A stretch of DNA of 64,000 nucleotides from Aeromonas diversa CDC 2478-85 (GCF_000819805.1 NZ_CDCE01000033.1:117636-181635), one strand, 5' to 3'; numbered from the stretch's first letter, positions 46,700 to 55,537 are shown. Translations and numbers: made by a program. The notes: generated by a model from the sequence alone, not told the origin.

Positions 46700-46874
46700 T
46701 CTCCGAGTCGGCAGTATTGAATGATCTTGCTGCTGGTGGCGAAGCCAGGCTGTGCGTTCGGGTGAGCGGCGGGTGGGGGGCGTTCAGTGCCTGATACCCT
46801 TGTCGGCACTATCGTGAGGCGGTGGTCTGTGTGCTGCTTGGCTCGACAAACAACCTGAGTGTGTTTTCGAGAGG

Positions 46875-47687
46875 TCAGGCCTTGATGAATTCGCCGGGAG
46901 TCAGACCCACAGAGTTTTTAAAATGGCGGTGGAAATGGCTTTGGTCGGTAAAGCCACAGAGGATGGCCGTGTCGAGGATAGTTACACCCTGACGCAGTAA
47001 GACGCGGGCCTTGCGAAGGCGTGCCTGCACCAGATAGGCGTGCGGTGTCATGCCGGTTACTGCCTTGAATTGTCTGAGAAAATGCCACTGACTCAGGTCA
47101 GCCAGCTGTGCAAGCCGAGTCAGGGTGTGCTCCTCTTGTGGGCAGCTGTCCATCAACTCCTTTGCTCGAAGGATAGGCAGAGTGGCGGCGGGAAGTTCTA
47201 CCTGAGTTTTACGGGTTCTGCTGTAGCGAATGCTCAGCAGCATCAGTGAGGAGAGCAACAGGGACTCTTTAAGCAGGTTATTGCCGTCTTGCTCCAACAT
47301 ATTGAAGGTAAACAGCAACTGCTCTGAAAGAGCAGGGTCATGAATAACCGCATCGGGAAACCAGGGAATAAAGTCCGTCTCGTCAGGGGTCTGGCGCAGA
47401 ATATTGCGCAGCATCTCAGGGTGCGGATAGATGGCTCGATAGCCCCAACCTTGCTCCAGTTCGGCGCTGCCGGTGTGCACGTCGTCAGCGTTGACTATGA
47501 TGATATCCCCGCGCGGTGCGACGTGTTCTGCCCCGGAGCGGTAAAATCGTTGGGCCCCCTGATCGATGACACCAATGCAGAAGGTCTCATGGACATGGCG
47601 GGCAAAACGCTGCTTGTAATAGCGCGCCTGAAGCATATCGACGCCGCCGAGTGCATCGATGCGTTGAAAGTGGGTCTGCTCTTTCAT
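46875..47687 (-). CDS. AraC-family transcriptional regulator
   Basis: A ~270-residue regulator. The N-terminal cupin-like sensing domain (RHVHETFCIGVIDQGAQRFY, then GDIIIVNADDVHTG) is of the AraC_binding type. The C-terminal double helix-turn-helix is complete (LTRLAQLADLSQWHFLRQFK, then VTGMTPHAYLVQARL and FTDQSHFHRHFKNSVGLTP). The start at 47687 (MKEQTHFQRID) is by domain fit; the frame is open for 54 more codons. Same strand and 208 bases upstream of azlC, it is a likely regulator of the azlCD-desaturase operon. AraC proteins of this subtype often control amino acid exporters. Confidence 0.8.
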   Translation of the reverse strand: MKEQTHFQRIDALGGVDMLQARYYKQRFARHVHETFCIGVIDQGAQRFYRSGAEHVAPRGDIIIVNADDVHTGSAELEQGWGYRAIYPHPEMLRNILRQTPDETDFIPWFPDAVIHDPALSEQLLFTFNMLEQDGNNLLKESLLLSSLMLLSIRYSRTRKTQVELPAATLPILRAKELMDSCPQEEHTLTRLAQLADLSQWHFLRQFKAVTGMTPHAYLVQARLRKARVLLRQGVTILDTAILCGFTDQSHFHRHFKNSVGLTPGEFIKA

Positions 47688-48005
47688 CTCTGTCGTCACG
47701 ATATCAACCTGTGCCCACTTTGTATAAAAGTGCTGTCGCCAGTTCGACGCTTGCGGGAATTTTCTCAGGCATCTTTTTTCGGTGTTGGTGGCCGTGCTAT
47801 GGGCCTTGCTCGGAAATCGCGGCCACTCCTGGCCACGTTGTGGCGTCATATCCCTATCAAGAAATCCGCCTTGGAGTCGTTGAGTGTACCTCTCACTTGG
47901 CTTTGTATGAAGCCTTATATGTTTGCGCTCGATATATCGGGGGGCGTACGAGTCAGCGGTCGGCCTCTGTTCGAGGCGTGGCCCCTGACTCGATCGTTTG
48001 GGCTG
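47688..48005. other. Non-coding stretch between the AraC gene and pilE
   Basis: I see no credible gene in these 318 bases. Plus-strand frames crossing it have no ribosome site and no recognisable protein pattern. It contains mixed-composition sequence with no clear repeat. It is the right-hand junction of the accessory block with the minor-pilin cluster and would hold the AraC gene promoter. Confidence 0.5.
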
Positions 48006-48386
48006 TTACTTCCAGCAGTCGGCGGGTGTTTTGGTGTCGGCCTTGTTGATGGTCATGGTGGCGCAGGCCGTGTCTCCCGCCTGGCTCCCCTTGGCGGTGG
48101 CAGTGAGGGTATAGGCAGTGGCGGAGGCTCCGGAGACCGAGAAGTCATAGTAGTCGCTGCTCGGGCTGCCGAGCTGCGCCGTCGCACTACTATAGGTGGC
48201 ATTGCTGATGCGGAACTCCTCCTGGCGAAGCTGCATGGAGAGTAATCCCTTGATGGCCTCTGCGCGCCTGGATTTCTGCAGACCCGAGGTGAAGGCGGGA
48301 TAGGCGACGGCAGCTATGATGGCCACCACGGCAACGACAATCATCAGCTCAATCAGGCTGAATCCACATTGTGAGCGGGCTCTCAT
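48006..48386 (-). CDS. pilE: Type IV minor pilin, PilE-like
   Basis: A 126-residue prepilin. The class IVa leader ends CG and is followed by FSLIELMIVVAVVAIIAAVA, with Glu5 of the mature helix in place. The C-terminal pair of cysteines (CATMTINKADTKTPADC) makes the usual D-loop. It is short for a major pilin and resembles PilE minor pilins of Vibrio/Aeromonas. It is divergent from fimT-pilW-pilX-pilV, with which it probably forms the minor pilin set that primes pilus assembly. Confidence 0.85.
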   Translation of the reverse strand: MRARSQCGFSLIELMIVVAVVAIIAAVAYPAFTSGLQKSRRAEAIKGLLSMQLRQEEFRISNATYSSATAQLGSPSSDYYDFSVSGASATAYTLTATAKGSQAGDTACATMTINKADTKTPADCWK

Positions 48387-48470
48387 TAGCAGGCTTCTCC
48401 AATCAGGTTGATACTATAGGATAGTCTTTGCCGACCCCCGGCGGGCCTCAGACAGGAGTCGCTGGCACTC

Positions 48471-49013
48471 ATGGATCGTCGTTACACGCCGCCTCAGGGC
48501 TTTACCTTAATCGAATTGCTGGTGGCCGTTAGCCTGGTGGCCATTCTGTTGACTATTGGCCTGCCCAGCTACCAGTCCTTGCGACAGGAGCAGATGGTGC
48601 GGGCCGCGACCAGTGCCCTCTACACCGACATGATGTTGCTCAAATCCGAGGCCATCAAGCGCAACCAATCCCTCTCACTCATTATCTTTAACAGCGGGCA
48701 GAATAGCTGGTGTTACCGCATCGCGATCGATGCCGGTAGTTGTGCCAGTTGTGCTGATAGCTGCTCCAGCGTAGAGGGGCGCAAGGGGGTCGATGCCAGC
48801 GAGTATCCGGGGATTGGGCTGGCGGCGAGTTACAGCGAGAGCGCCAGCAATGTTCGCCCCATTACCTTCTCCCCCCGGCGCGGCAGCATGCCGAGTGGCA
48901 ACATTACACTTAGCGCCGATGTCTATAGCATGCAGGTGGTCTCGAGCAATGTGGGCCGAGTGCGAACCTGTGCCCCTGCGGGCAGTCAGGTGGGAGGGGT
49001 ACCTTCATGTTGA
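48471..49013 (+). CDS. fimT: Minor pseudopilin, GspH/FimT family
   Basis: A 180-residue prepilin with the cleavage motif QG and then FTLIELLVAVSLVAILLTIG. The C-terminal domain carries six or more cysteines (CASCADSC; CAPAGSQVGGVPSC). The GspH/FimT pattern is in the helix-proximal part (SALYTDMMLLKSEAIKRNQ). It is the first gene of the four-gene minor pilin run and overlaps pilW by 7 bases. Confidence 0.85.
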   Translation: MDRRYTPPQGFTLIELLVAVSLVAILLTIGLPSYQSLRQEQMVRAATSALYTDMMLLKSEAIKRNQSLSLIIFNSGQNSWCYRIAIDAGSCASCADSCSSVEGRKGVDASEYPGIGLAASYSESASNVRPITFSPRRGSMPSGNITLSADVYSMQVVSSNVGRVRTCAPAGSQVGGVPSC

Positions 49014-49618
49014 GACGTTGCCGAGGGTTTAGTCTGGTTGAGTTGATGGTGGCCATGGTAGCAGGCCTGCTGTTGGTGGCGGCGGTGTCGGCGCTGTTTG
49101 CCTCTGTCGTGCGGGCCAACAAGACGGCCCTGCAGGTGAGCCGTCTCAATCAGGAGGTGCAGGCCATCACCGACATGATGGCGCGTGATATTCAGCGCGC
49201 CGGATATGACAGTGCCTCTGCCAGTGCGGGTTTTCTCACTGGCACTGCCTCTCTGTTCAAATTTGATTCGGTGGCTGATCTGATGAGTGAAACCGCCACA
49301 GGCTCAGGCCTCTATCGCTGTATTCGCCTTAGCTACGATGACAACGACAACGGGGCCCTCGATGGCAACGAAACCTATGTATATAACTACAGCTCGAGTG
49401 ACAAGGGCGTGCGACTCGGAACGAGCTGCACCACGGGGAGTCTGCTCAGCACCGACAACACCATAGAGATTACCAACCTTACCTTCTCGCTGTTGACGGG
49501 GAGTGTCGCAACCGGCGCGCGAACCATTCGTATCGCCATCGATGGCAGAGACAAGTCTTCTCCCGCCCTGACCCTGAGCCTGCAGCGGGATATCAAGCTG
49601 CGTAACGACGGGTATTAA
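49007..49618 (+). CDS. pilW: PilW-like minor pilin
   Basis: A 203-residue prepilin: leader RRCRG, then FSLVELMVAMVAGLLLVAAV and ALQVSRLNQEVQAITDMMARDIQRAGYD, which is the PilW family pattern (RD-QRAGY). The C-terminal domain is beta-rich. It overlaps fimT and lies 4 bases before pilX, so the genes are one transcription unit. Confidence 0.82.
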   Translation: MLRRCRGFSLVELMVAMVAGLLLVAAVSALFASVVRANKTALQVSRLNQEVQAITDMMARDIQRAGYDSASASAGFLTGTASLFKFDSVADLMSETATGSGLYRCIRLSYDDNDNGALDGNETYVYNYSSSDKGVRLGTSCTTGSLLSTDNTIEITNLTFSLLTGSVATGARTIRIAIDGRDKSSPALTLSLQRDIKLRNDGY

Positions 49619-49622
49619 GACC

Positions 49623-50723
49623 ATGAAACGACAGCGCGGTTTTACGACCTTCACCGTCACCCTGCTCATCATCACCATCTTGATCGGCATCTCGGTTCTG
49701 GTGGGTAAGTTGCTGGTGGCCGATCGGCGGATCACTCTCAACGAGGTGCAATACCAGCAGGCGATGGCACTCTCTGAGTTGGGGATAGCCGATGGTCTGG
49801 GGCGCCTGGCGATCGACACCACTTGGCGCAGCGCCGGGACGACCGTCACGCAGACCTTGGGGAGTTATCTGCTCTCGGCCAGCGAACTCGATGGCACTAT
49901 CACCATTGGCTCTACTCAGGTGGTGCCCGTGACGGTGCGGGCCGTGTCGACCCTGGCTGATGGCAGTGCCACGGCGGCGGCTCAGGTTAAGGCCGTACGC
50001 TTTCGGGTGTTGGCAGGGAGCCCCGCGGCACCGTTAACCGTGGCGGGCGGCATGGCGGTGGGGGGGAATTTTACCGTGGTCGCCAACCCCAACGGTGGCG
50101 GTGCCGGGGTGCCGCTGTCGGTATGGACCGATGGTAACGTGGATCTCATCAATGGTTCGGGTCAGACCTGCCATCAGGGCGACTATAGCGGAGGATGTGC
50201 GGCCAACATCAGCCAGAAGGGGGACAAACAGTTCGATATCAAGGATAACGACCCCTCGTTTCCCCCCGATCTGGTCTGGTATCTCTTCAACGAGAATGAT
50301 GATGCGGCCGGCTGGGCCAATCTCGAGTCGAGAGCGACCCAGCGGCTGACCAGCTGTGCCTCGTTGGGGCCCGCATCGACTGGGCTCATCATAGTCGACG
50401 GTGAGTGCAAGCCGAGCGGCGATGTGGGCAGCACGGCGGCTCCCGTGGTGCTTATCGTGCGTAACGGCGATCTGACGGTTAACGGCAACCAGAAACTCTA
50501 CGGGCTGGTGTTTGCCTACTCCTCGACGCCGGCGACGGCAACGACGGATGTGAAATTGACCGGTGGCGCCATCGTTAACGGAGCCCTGGTGGCGAATTAC
50601 CAACTGGGGAGCGCCAACGGCACCTATGACGCCAGGTATGACGCCGCCGTGCTTAGCAATATAGAGAATGGGGCGGCCTATCAGGTCATTAGTCTGATCC
50701 CGGGTAGCTGGCGGGATTGGTAG
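49623..50723 (+). CDS. pilX: PilX-like minor pilin assembly protein
   Basis: A 366-residue protein beginning KRQRG then FTTFTVTLLIITILIGISVL. The prepilin-like cleavage site lacks Glu5, as in PilX/GspK-type members at the pilus tip. A long extracellular beta-rich region follows with three or more cysteines (CHQGDYSGGC; C in DGECK). It is about twice the length of Pseudomonas PilX. The assignment rests on position and N-terminus; the C-terminal domain is not recognised. Confidence 0.7.
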   Translation: MKRQRGFTTFTVTLLIITILIGISVLVGKLLVADRRITLNEVQYQQAMALSELGIADGLGRLAIDTTWRSAGTTVTQTLGSYLLSASELDGTITIGSTQVVPVTVRAVSTLADGSATAAAQVKAVRFRVLAGSPAAPLTVAGGMAVGGNFTVVANPNGGGAGVPLSVWTDGNVDLINGSGQTCHQGDYSGGCAANISQKGDKQFDIKDNDPSFPPDLVWYLFNENDDAAGWANLESRATQRLTSCASLGPASTGLIIVDGECKPSGDVGSTAAPVVLIVRNGDLTVNGNQKLYGLVFAYSSTPATATTDVKLTGGAIVNGALVANYQLGSANGTYDARYDAAVLSNIENGAAYQVISLIPGSWRDW

Positions 50724-50731
50724 GAGGCAAT

Positions 50732-52840
50732 ATGAGGCAGCACAAGGGATTTGGACTGCTGGAGATCTTGGTTACTCTGGTACTGCTTGGCGTCGGCGTG
50801 GCGGGTTTGGTCGCCATGTCGCGAGGGGCGCTCTTCTCCTCCCAGGATGGGCGACGCTATGAAGTCGCCATGCGCCTGGCCGAATCGAGGCTCGATGCCT
50901 TTCGCAACTTCAATGGCGTCGTCGCGGCGACGGCGCCCCAGACAGCCTATGCCGCGATTGCGGCAGGCAGCAGCACGGCCACCCTCTCTGGCGACACCTA
51001 CAGCCTAAGCTGGACCGTGGCCGACCGGTACTGGAACGGGAGTGGTTGGCAGGCCACAGCGCCGGCCGGATACCATTACACCTACCCCGGGCGTAAGGTG
51101 ATCGATGTGACGGTCAGCTGGAGTGATAGCCAGAACCAGACGCGCTCTCTGCTGCTCTCCGGTGCCGTCTCCCCAACCGAGTCGCTGACAGGGGATCAGA
51201 TCAATGGTGGTCTGGATACGGCGCGGCCTCAGCCTCAGGTCAGCTACACCCCTGGGGTGGCTCCCGATGTCATCTCGATCGAGATCGACTCGGAGGGGCG
51301 CAAGCAGGAGACCAGCAAGCCGCTGCCAACGGTGACGTCCAAGGATGGTACGGTTGGCAAGTTGGTTCAGTTTGAGACCGTTACTTATAAGCCCGATGCG
51401 ACCGGTACGACCCGCCAAGTGCTGCAGGATCTTGCCTCCGTCTCCTGTGCCTGCACCTATGGCTCTACCTTGAGCGCTTATCTACCCGGTCAGGTCAGCC
51501 TCACATCGGGAAACCTCCTCTACTGGACAGTGGGGGCCCAGACCAGCAAGGTAACCGGGGTGCTCGACAACAGCGTCAAGGATCAACCCGACCTCTGCAC
51601 CAGTTGTTGTAAGAATCACTTCGATGGCACTGGGACCAGCTTTGATCAGTTTTATGCTCCCCTTCGGACCCCGCGGCAGCGTTACAGCAGCTCGTTGTCG
51701 GTTGCCAACAGCGGCGACTATCTTGACGCCTGCCGCTTTGTGAGGCTCGATGGCTACTACCGACCACTCCCCGATTGGAACCTGATCAAGGTGGTGGTGA
51801 CCACGGCAGACTTCCTGGCCAAGCCCGCCAACCAGACCAGCTATCAGAACTACATCAAGTATGTGGTGAAGGCCTATGTCACCTGGCAGAAGAACACTCT
51901 CAACTGGAGTTATGGCGGGAGTGCGTCCGCCCCGGCCATCGACGAGTTTGCCGACTGGTTGCCCGGTCATGCCGCCGCCGGGGGGGACACGACGACACTC
52001 CTGACTACCAGCACAGGCACGGCCCAGCTGATTGCCCGCGGCATCTATGTGGATCTGATGTCACCGGATTACCTGCAGCAGACCATCACGGATCTCAATG
52101 ACGTGGATCTGCTGGCCAAGATCCCCTTCCAGGACATCAACCTCACCATGCTGGCAGAGTGGAGCCTTGTCCCCCTCAGCGGTCAGCTCAGCGGCAATGT
52201 CTCCGACTATGTGACGGTGACCAATGAACCGGTCAAGACGATCGTCGATATCAATAATTACTACTTCGGCAGCTACAGCCGGGGGTACCTCTCGGCCAAG
52301 CTGAGCACCAAGGATGCCAGCAACGTGCTGCAGTCGGTGGCCATCAAGGCCACGACCTATCAGGGGAACTCGGGGATCACCTCCACCCTGGTTTCCCCTC
52401 TCGATCAGAGTGGCAGCAAGACGGCGCAACTCCCCATTCAGATCGATGTGGGGGCCCAGGCGACACCGACCCTGACCGCCACCGGGCGCATCTCGTGCCT
52501 GGAGAAGACCAGCAATAACAACCCGGCTCCCGTGGCCTGTAACAAGAACACCTTCAACGGTTTGTCTATTTCGACTACGACGTCGGGGGCCAGTTGCCGC
52601 ATCGACAAGCCCCAGGCCAACAACCAGCCGGCGACTTATTCCTGTGATGCGCCTGAAAACAGCACGCTGGTGGTGACGCTTTCCTACACGGCCCAAGGAA
52701 ACGGCACCTTCCTGCTCAAGCCCTCGAGCATGAGCATCACCATGGCCTCTCCCGGCAGTGGCCAGGTCATCAGTGGCCCCTGCTCATTGCTGGTGGATAA
52801 CGGGGTCACCAATGCCGCATCCCTCACCTGCTCGCCCTAA
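50732..52840 (+). CDS. pilV: Very large PilV-like prepilin with novel C-terminal region
   Basis: A 702-residue protein with a class IVa prepilin N-terminus: MRQHKG, then FGLLEILVTLVLLGVGVAGL with Glu5, followed by AMRLAESRLDAFRNFN, the PilV pattern. True PilV proteins are ~150-190 residues, so about 500 extra residues follow. They contain cysteine clusters (CACTY at ~238, CTSCCKNHF at ~290, then C-rich strands near the end), repeated Tyr/Ser/Thr-rich beta segments and no known domain that I can name. The ATG at 50732 has TAGGAGGCAAT upstream. No pilY1 is present in the cluster, so this protein may be the tip adhesin; that is inference. Confidence 0.65.
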   Translation: MRQHKGFGLLEILVTLVLLGVGVAGLVAMSRGALFSSQDGRRYEVAMRLAESRLDAFRNFNGVVAATAPQTAYAAIAAGSSTATLSGDTYSLSWTVADRYWNGSGWQATAPAGYHYTYPGRKVIDVTVSWSDSQNQTRSLLLSGAVSPTESLTGDQINGGLDTARPQPQVSYTPGVAPDVISIEIDSEGRKQETSKPLPTVTSKDGTVGKLVQFETVTYKPDATGTTRQVLQDLASVSCACTYGSTLSAYLPGQVSLTSGNLLYWTVGAQTSKVTGVLDNSVKDQPDLCTSCCKNHFDGTGTSFDQFYAPLRTPRQRYSSSLSVANSGDYLDACRFVRLDGYYRPLPDWNLIKVVVTTADFLAKPANQTSYQNYIKYVVKAYVTWQKNTLNWSYGGSASAPAIDEFADWLPGHAAAGGDTTTLLTTSTGTAQLIARGIYVDLMSPDYLQQTITDLNDVDLLAKIPFQDINLTMLAEWSLVPLSGQLSGNVSDYVTVTNEPVKTIVDINNYYFGSYSRGYLSAKLSTKDASNVLQSVAIKATTYQGNSGITSTLVSPLDQSGSKTAQLPIQIDVGAQATPTLTATGRISCLEKTSNNNPAPVACNKNTFNGLSISTTTSGASCRIDKPQANNQPATYSCDAPENSTLVVTLSYTAQGNGTFLLKPSSMSITMASPGSGQVISGPCSLLVDNGVTNAASLTCSP

Positions 52841-52909
52841 GGGTGGCAGGCGTGGCGGACAGGTTTTAACATAGGGGCCTTACCACCCCAAAATATAGAG
52901 ATAGTGGCG

Positions 52910-53374
52910 ATGATGATTGATGACCCTTGGGCCTTGTGCCACCTGGATGACTCCTTTGACGGCTCAGTGCTCGGCACCAAGGGGGCGCAATTGCTCTGGT
53001 TCGAGGAGCGCGATGCGCTGCTTGAGTATCTGCAAGGGGACTTTATCGATCTGCTGGCGGATGTGGGTGAGCTCGACGAGGATCAGGTCGAGGCTGCCCG
53101 TGAGCGTTTCGCGCTGGTCATTGAACAGAGCTTTGACGAGCGCGGCCTGATGGATGCGATTAACGATCTTGCCTCCGGGTTGCGCCGCATCGTCTGGATG
53201 GGCCCCCTCTCCGAGCTGGCTGAGGTGCAGGACGAGTTTGCCAGCGGGCTGCGTCGCTACTTCTGGAGTCAGTATGACGGGGACGAAGACGATCCTGAGG
53301 GTTGGGTGCCGGAAGAGCTCTGGCCTCAGCTGGCCGAGGTCGCCGATGAGTTCCTCGAAGAGGGCGAGTTTTGA
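52910..53374 (+). CDS. Acidic hypothetical protein, 155 residues
   Basis: Strongly acidic soluble protein (many Asp and Glu, e.g. DGDEDDPEGWVPEELW), mostly helical by pattern, with no signal peptide. It opens MMIDDPWALCHLDDSF and includes FDERGLMDAINDLASGLRRI. I do not recognise a family. The ATG at 52910 is chosen; a GTG two codons upstream is in frame. It stands between the pilin cluster and a convergent regulator and has its own terminator. Confidence 0.7.
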   Translation: MMIDDPWALCHLDDSFDGSVLGTKGAQLLWFEERDALLEYLQGDFIDLLADVGELDEDQVEAARERFALVIEQSFDERGLMDAINDLASGLRRIVWMGPLSELAEVQDEFASGLRRYFWSQYDGDEDDPEGWVPEELWPQLAEVADEFLEEGEF

Positions 53375-53377
53375 TGA

Positions 53378-53402
53378 GAGGCCGGTCACTGACCGGCCTC
53401 TT
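53378..53402. terminator. Bidirectional terminator
   Basis: GAGGCCGGTCA/TGACCGGCCTC, an 11-bp perfect stem around a single C, between the acidic protein gene and the convergent XRE gene. Confidence 0.65.
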
Positions 53403-54166
53403 CAGTTATCGATATTGGGGATCAGATCGTCAAAGCTCTGGTAGCCGCAGTCGGCCAGTTGCAGCGACATGGTGTAGGTCTTGCTCCCTTCTCGCTGTCC
53501 TACCGCCGGGCGGTTGAGCTTGAGCTCGCTATGCCAGTACTCCTTCATCCGCTCGATGAGGGCCATGGCCTCCGGCTCTTCCAGATGAAGCTGGCACAGG
53601 GCCATGTAATTGTTGGGCTTGTGCATGTTGTCTACCAGGTAATCCCCCAGCATGGTCATGGCCTGACGGGCCTGGGCCCTGGCGAAACGGCTGTGCTGTT
53701 CGAAGCTTATCCGCTCGCTGATGAGGAAGTGGTAGCTGTTGTCGATGCCCAGTTGCAAGATGCCGAGCTTTTCCAGTTTGCGCAGATAGAGGTAGCAGGA
53801 GGCATCGGTGAGCCCGTATTCACGCTTGAGATCGATGAGGCTCTTTTCGCGCCAGAAGATGTTGGCGAGGAAAGCGTAAAGACCCGGCTCATTATGGAAG
53901 GCGTCGTCCTGCTCCTTGGTGAAGACGGCGCGCCGGCTCTGGGCATCCTGGGTTCGCTCCAGCAGCTCCTCGAAGGAGAGACCGGCCAGGTGGCAGATTT
54001 GCAGCAGAGTGTCGAAGGGCAGGGAAGGCTTGTTCATCATCCGCTTGATGGTGGCGATAGAGACATCCAGGGTCTCGGCCAGGGTCTGATAGCGGATCCC
54101 CTTATCATTGAGGGTTTTTTTGAGCGTTTCCAGAATATTGTTGGCCAACTCTTGGCTATAGGTCAT
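53402..54166 (-). CDS. XRE-type helix-turn-helix regulator with long C-terminal domain
   Basis: A 254-residue protein. The N-terminal 70 residues form a Cro/CI-type HTH (IRYQTLAETLDVSIATIKRM, then LPFDTLLQICHLAGLSFEEL). The remaining 180 residues look like a second winged-helix part (LIDLKREYGLTDASCYLYLR, then KLEKLGILQL) plus a helical end. A specific family is not recognised, and no ligand is evident. It stands alone with a 376-base gap upstream that also contains a possible small transcript on the other strand. Confidence 0.75.
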   Translation of the reverse strand: MTYSQELANNILETLKKTLNDKGIRYQTLAETLDVSIATIKRMMNKPSLPFDTLLQICHLAGLSFEELLERTQDAQSRRAVFTKEQDDAFHNEPGLYAFLANIFWREKSLIDLKREYGLTDASCYLYLRKLEKLGILQLGIDNSYHFLISERISFEQHSRFARAQARQAMTMLGDYLVDNMHKPNNYMALCQLHLEEPEAMALIERMKEYWHSELKLNRPAVGQREGSKTYTMSLQLADCGYQSFDDLIPNIDN

Positions 54167-54380
54167 GCATTCACTCCCTTAACGTGCATGTTTATGAAAT
54201 TATCCCTTCTTCTGCCTCATCTCACGGGGGCAGCTTTTGATACTGCAAATAATAACTTCATGGTCCAGGTGGTCGAATCCTAGCCTTTTCAAGGGATTGG
54301 CCAGACCAGTGGGTTTTTAAAGGCTCACTATATGATACTAGTCGGTGCATATTCCTCTACCTGCATACAAAGTGCTGGTG

Positions 54381-54509
54381 ATGAATAAAACTCCGTTCAT
54401 ACTCTCTCACGTGGTCGATTTCAAAGCCTTCCTGGTTGTGCTGTCGACCGTTTGCTTCCAATTTAAGGGTTTTAAACCGAAAGGTTTTTATTCTTTCCTG
54501 GCAAATTGA
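54381..54509 (+). CDS. Possible 42-residue small protein ending at a terminator
   Basis: The frame ATG 54381 to TGA 54507-54509 encodes MNKTPFILSHVVDFKAFLVV and 22 more residues, ending FYSFLAN: a hydrophobic middle and a basic, aromatic end. The stop lies at the base of a strong terminator hairpin with a T-run. The ribosome site (GTGCTGGTG) is poor. It may be a real small protein or part of a small RNA. The rest of the 54167-54542 gap shows no other gene; TATGAT at 54331 is a possible -10. Confidence 0.3.
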   Translation: MNKTPFILSHVVDFKAFLVVLSTVCFQFKGFKPKGFYSFLAN

Positions 54510-54542
54510 GCGGATCCCGACGGGGCTCCGCTTTCTTTTTTT
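54508..54542 (+). terminator. Plus-strand terminator with no annotated gene before it
   Basis: AGCGGA and TCCGCT (54509-54514, 54527-54532) enclose CCCG-A-CGGG, followed by TTCTTTTTTT. The T-run is on the plus strand, so it ends a transcript from the left, where there is no conventional gene. A smaller hairpin, AAACC-GAAA-GGTTT, precedes it (54474-54487). The arrangement resembles an Hfq-type sRNA 3' end. In the other direction it also lies just after the LysR gene. Confidence 0.6.
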
Positions 54543-55433
54543 CTATCCCCATAGCCGGGGGATCTCCCGCACCAGCCAGCTCTTGGCCTTGCCCATCACG
54601 TCGCGCCGCCAGGCCAGGACCACCTGTATCTTGTGGCGATACTCGGGGCTGATCACCTTGAGTCGCCCGGCCGTTATGTCCTCCTGCACCCAGCGCAGGG
54701 GCATGGTGCCAACGCCTATGCCCGCCAGCAGCGCGGTGCGTTTCTCGGCCATGGTGCTCACCGTGAGCCTGGGTTGCTTGTCAAACAATCGATAGGTGAG
54801 GGGAGGCTTGCGCAGTGCGGTATCCGCGACGGCGATGGCCCGGTAGCGACGCAGGGTCTCGTCGGCCAGTGGTTCGGGTTCACTATGCAGGGGATGCTCG
54901 GGGTGGGCCACGTAGAGCATCTCCTCTTCAAACAGCGGCTGATGCTTGATACCGGTCATGATGGTGCCGGGATTGAGGCTAGAGATGAGCAGATCGGCGC
55001 GCCCATCCTCCAGGCACTCCCAACTGCCGGCCAGGGCTTCGCCACGAAAGCGCAGCCGGGTATCGGTCTCTTTGGCGAACGGCTCGACCAGCGGATAGAG
55101 TGCCTCGACCGGCACCAGGGCATCCACCACCAGCGTGATGTCCGTCTCCCAGCCACGGGCCAGCGCCCGGGTTTCGCCCACCAGTTGCTCGGCTGCTTCC
55201 AGCAGCTGCCGCCCTCGTTCCAGCAGCATGCGACCGGCGGGTGTGAATCGGGTGCGATGGCCACTGCGATCGAAGAGCACCACATCCATCTCATCTTCGA
55301 GCTTTTGCACCGTATAGCTCAGCGCAGAGGGTACCCGACCCAACTCTTCCGCCGCGGCGGCAAAACTGCCTCGCCGTTCGATGGCATCCAGCGCCCTGAT
55401 TGCCTCCAGCGTCAATGAACGCTCCTTGCCCAT
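54543..55433 (-). CDS. LysR-family regulator, YhaJ-like
   Basis: A 296-residue LysR-type regulator with a standard N-terminal HTH (LTLEAIRALDAIERRGSFAA, then AAEELGRVPSALSYTVQKLE) and an effector domain. It resembles E. coli YhaJ, which also lies next to a pirin gene (yhaK). YhaJ is reported to respond to nitroaromatic-derived compounds; that may not hold here. It is divergent from the pirin-DoxX pair, which are its likely targets. An ATTC-N8-GAAT inverted repeat lies at 55507-55522 in the shared upstream region. Confidence 0.8.
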   Translation of the reverse strand: MGKERSLTLEAIRALDAIERRGSFAAAAEELGRVPSALSYTVQKLEDEMDVVLFDRSGHRTRFTPAGRMLLERGRQLLEAAEQLVGETRALARGWETDITLVVDALVPVEALYPLVEPFAKETDTRLRFRGEALAGSWECLEDGRADLLISSLNPGTIMTGIKHQPLFEEEMLYVAHPEHPLHSEPEPLADETLRRYRAIAVADTALRKPPLTYRLFDKQPRLTVSTMAEKRTALLAGIGVGTMPLRWVQEDITAGRLKVISPEYRHKIQVVLAWRRDVMGKAKSWLVREIPRLWG

Positions 55434-55537
55434 GTTGGCTCCTTCAAAAAAATTGAATGTCCGACTCAGATTAACTCGCTAACAACAGGACGCAAGCCTC
55501 TCTATGATTCTCATTATCGAATTGGATGGAGAGAGCC

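Noticed and set aside
47651..48049. Plus-strand 132-codon frame across the AraC-pilE gap
   Set aside because: It starts inside the AraC gene and ends inside pilE, has no ribosome site and no protein-like pattern.
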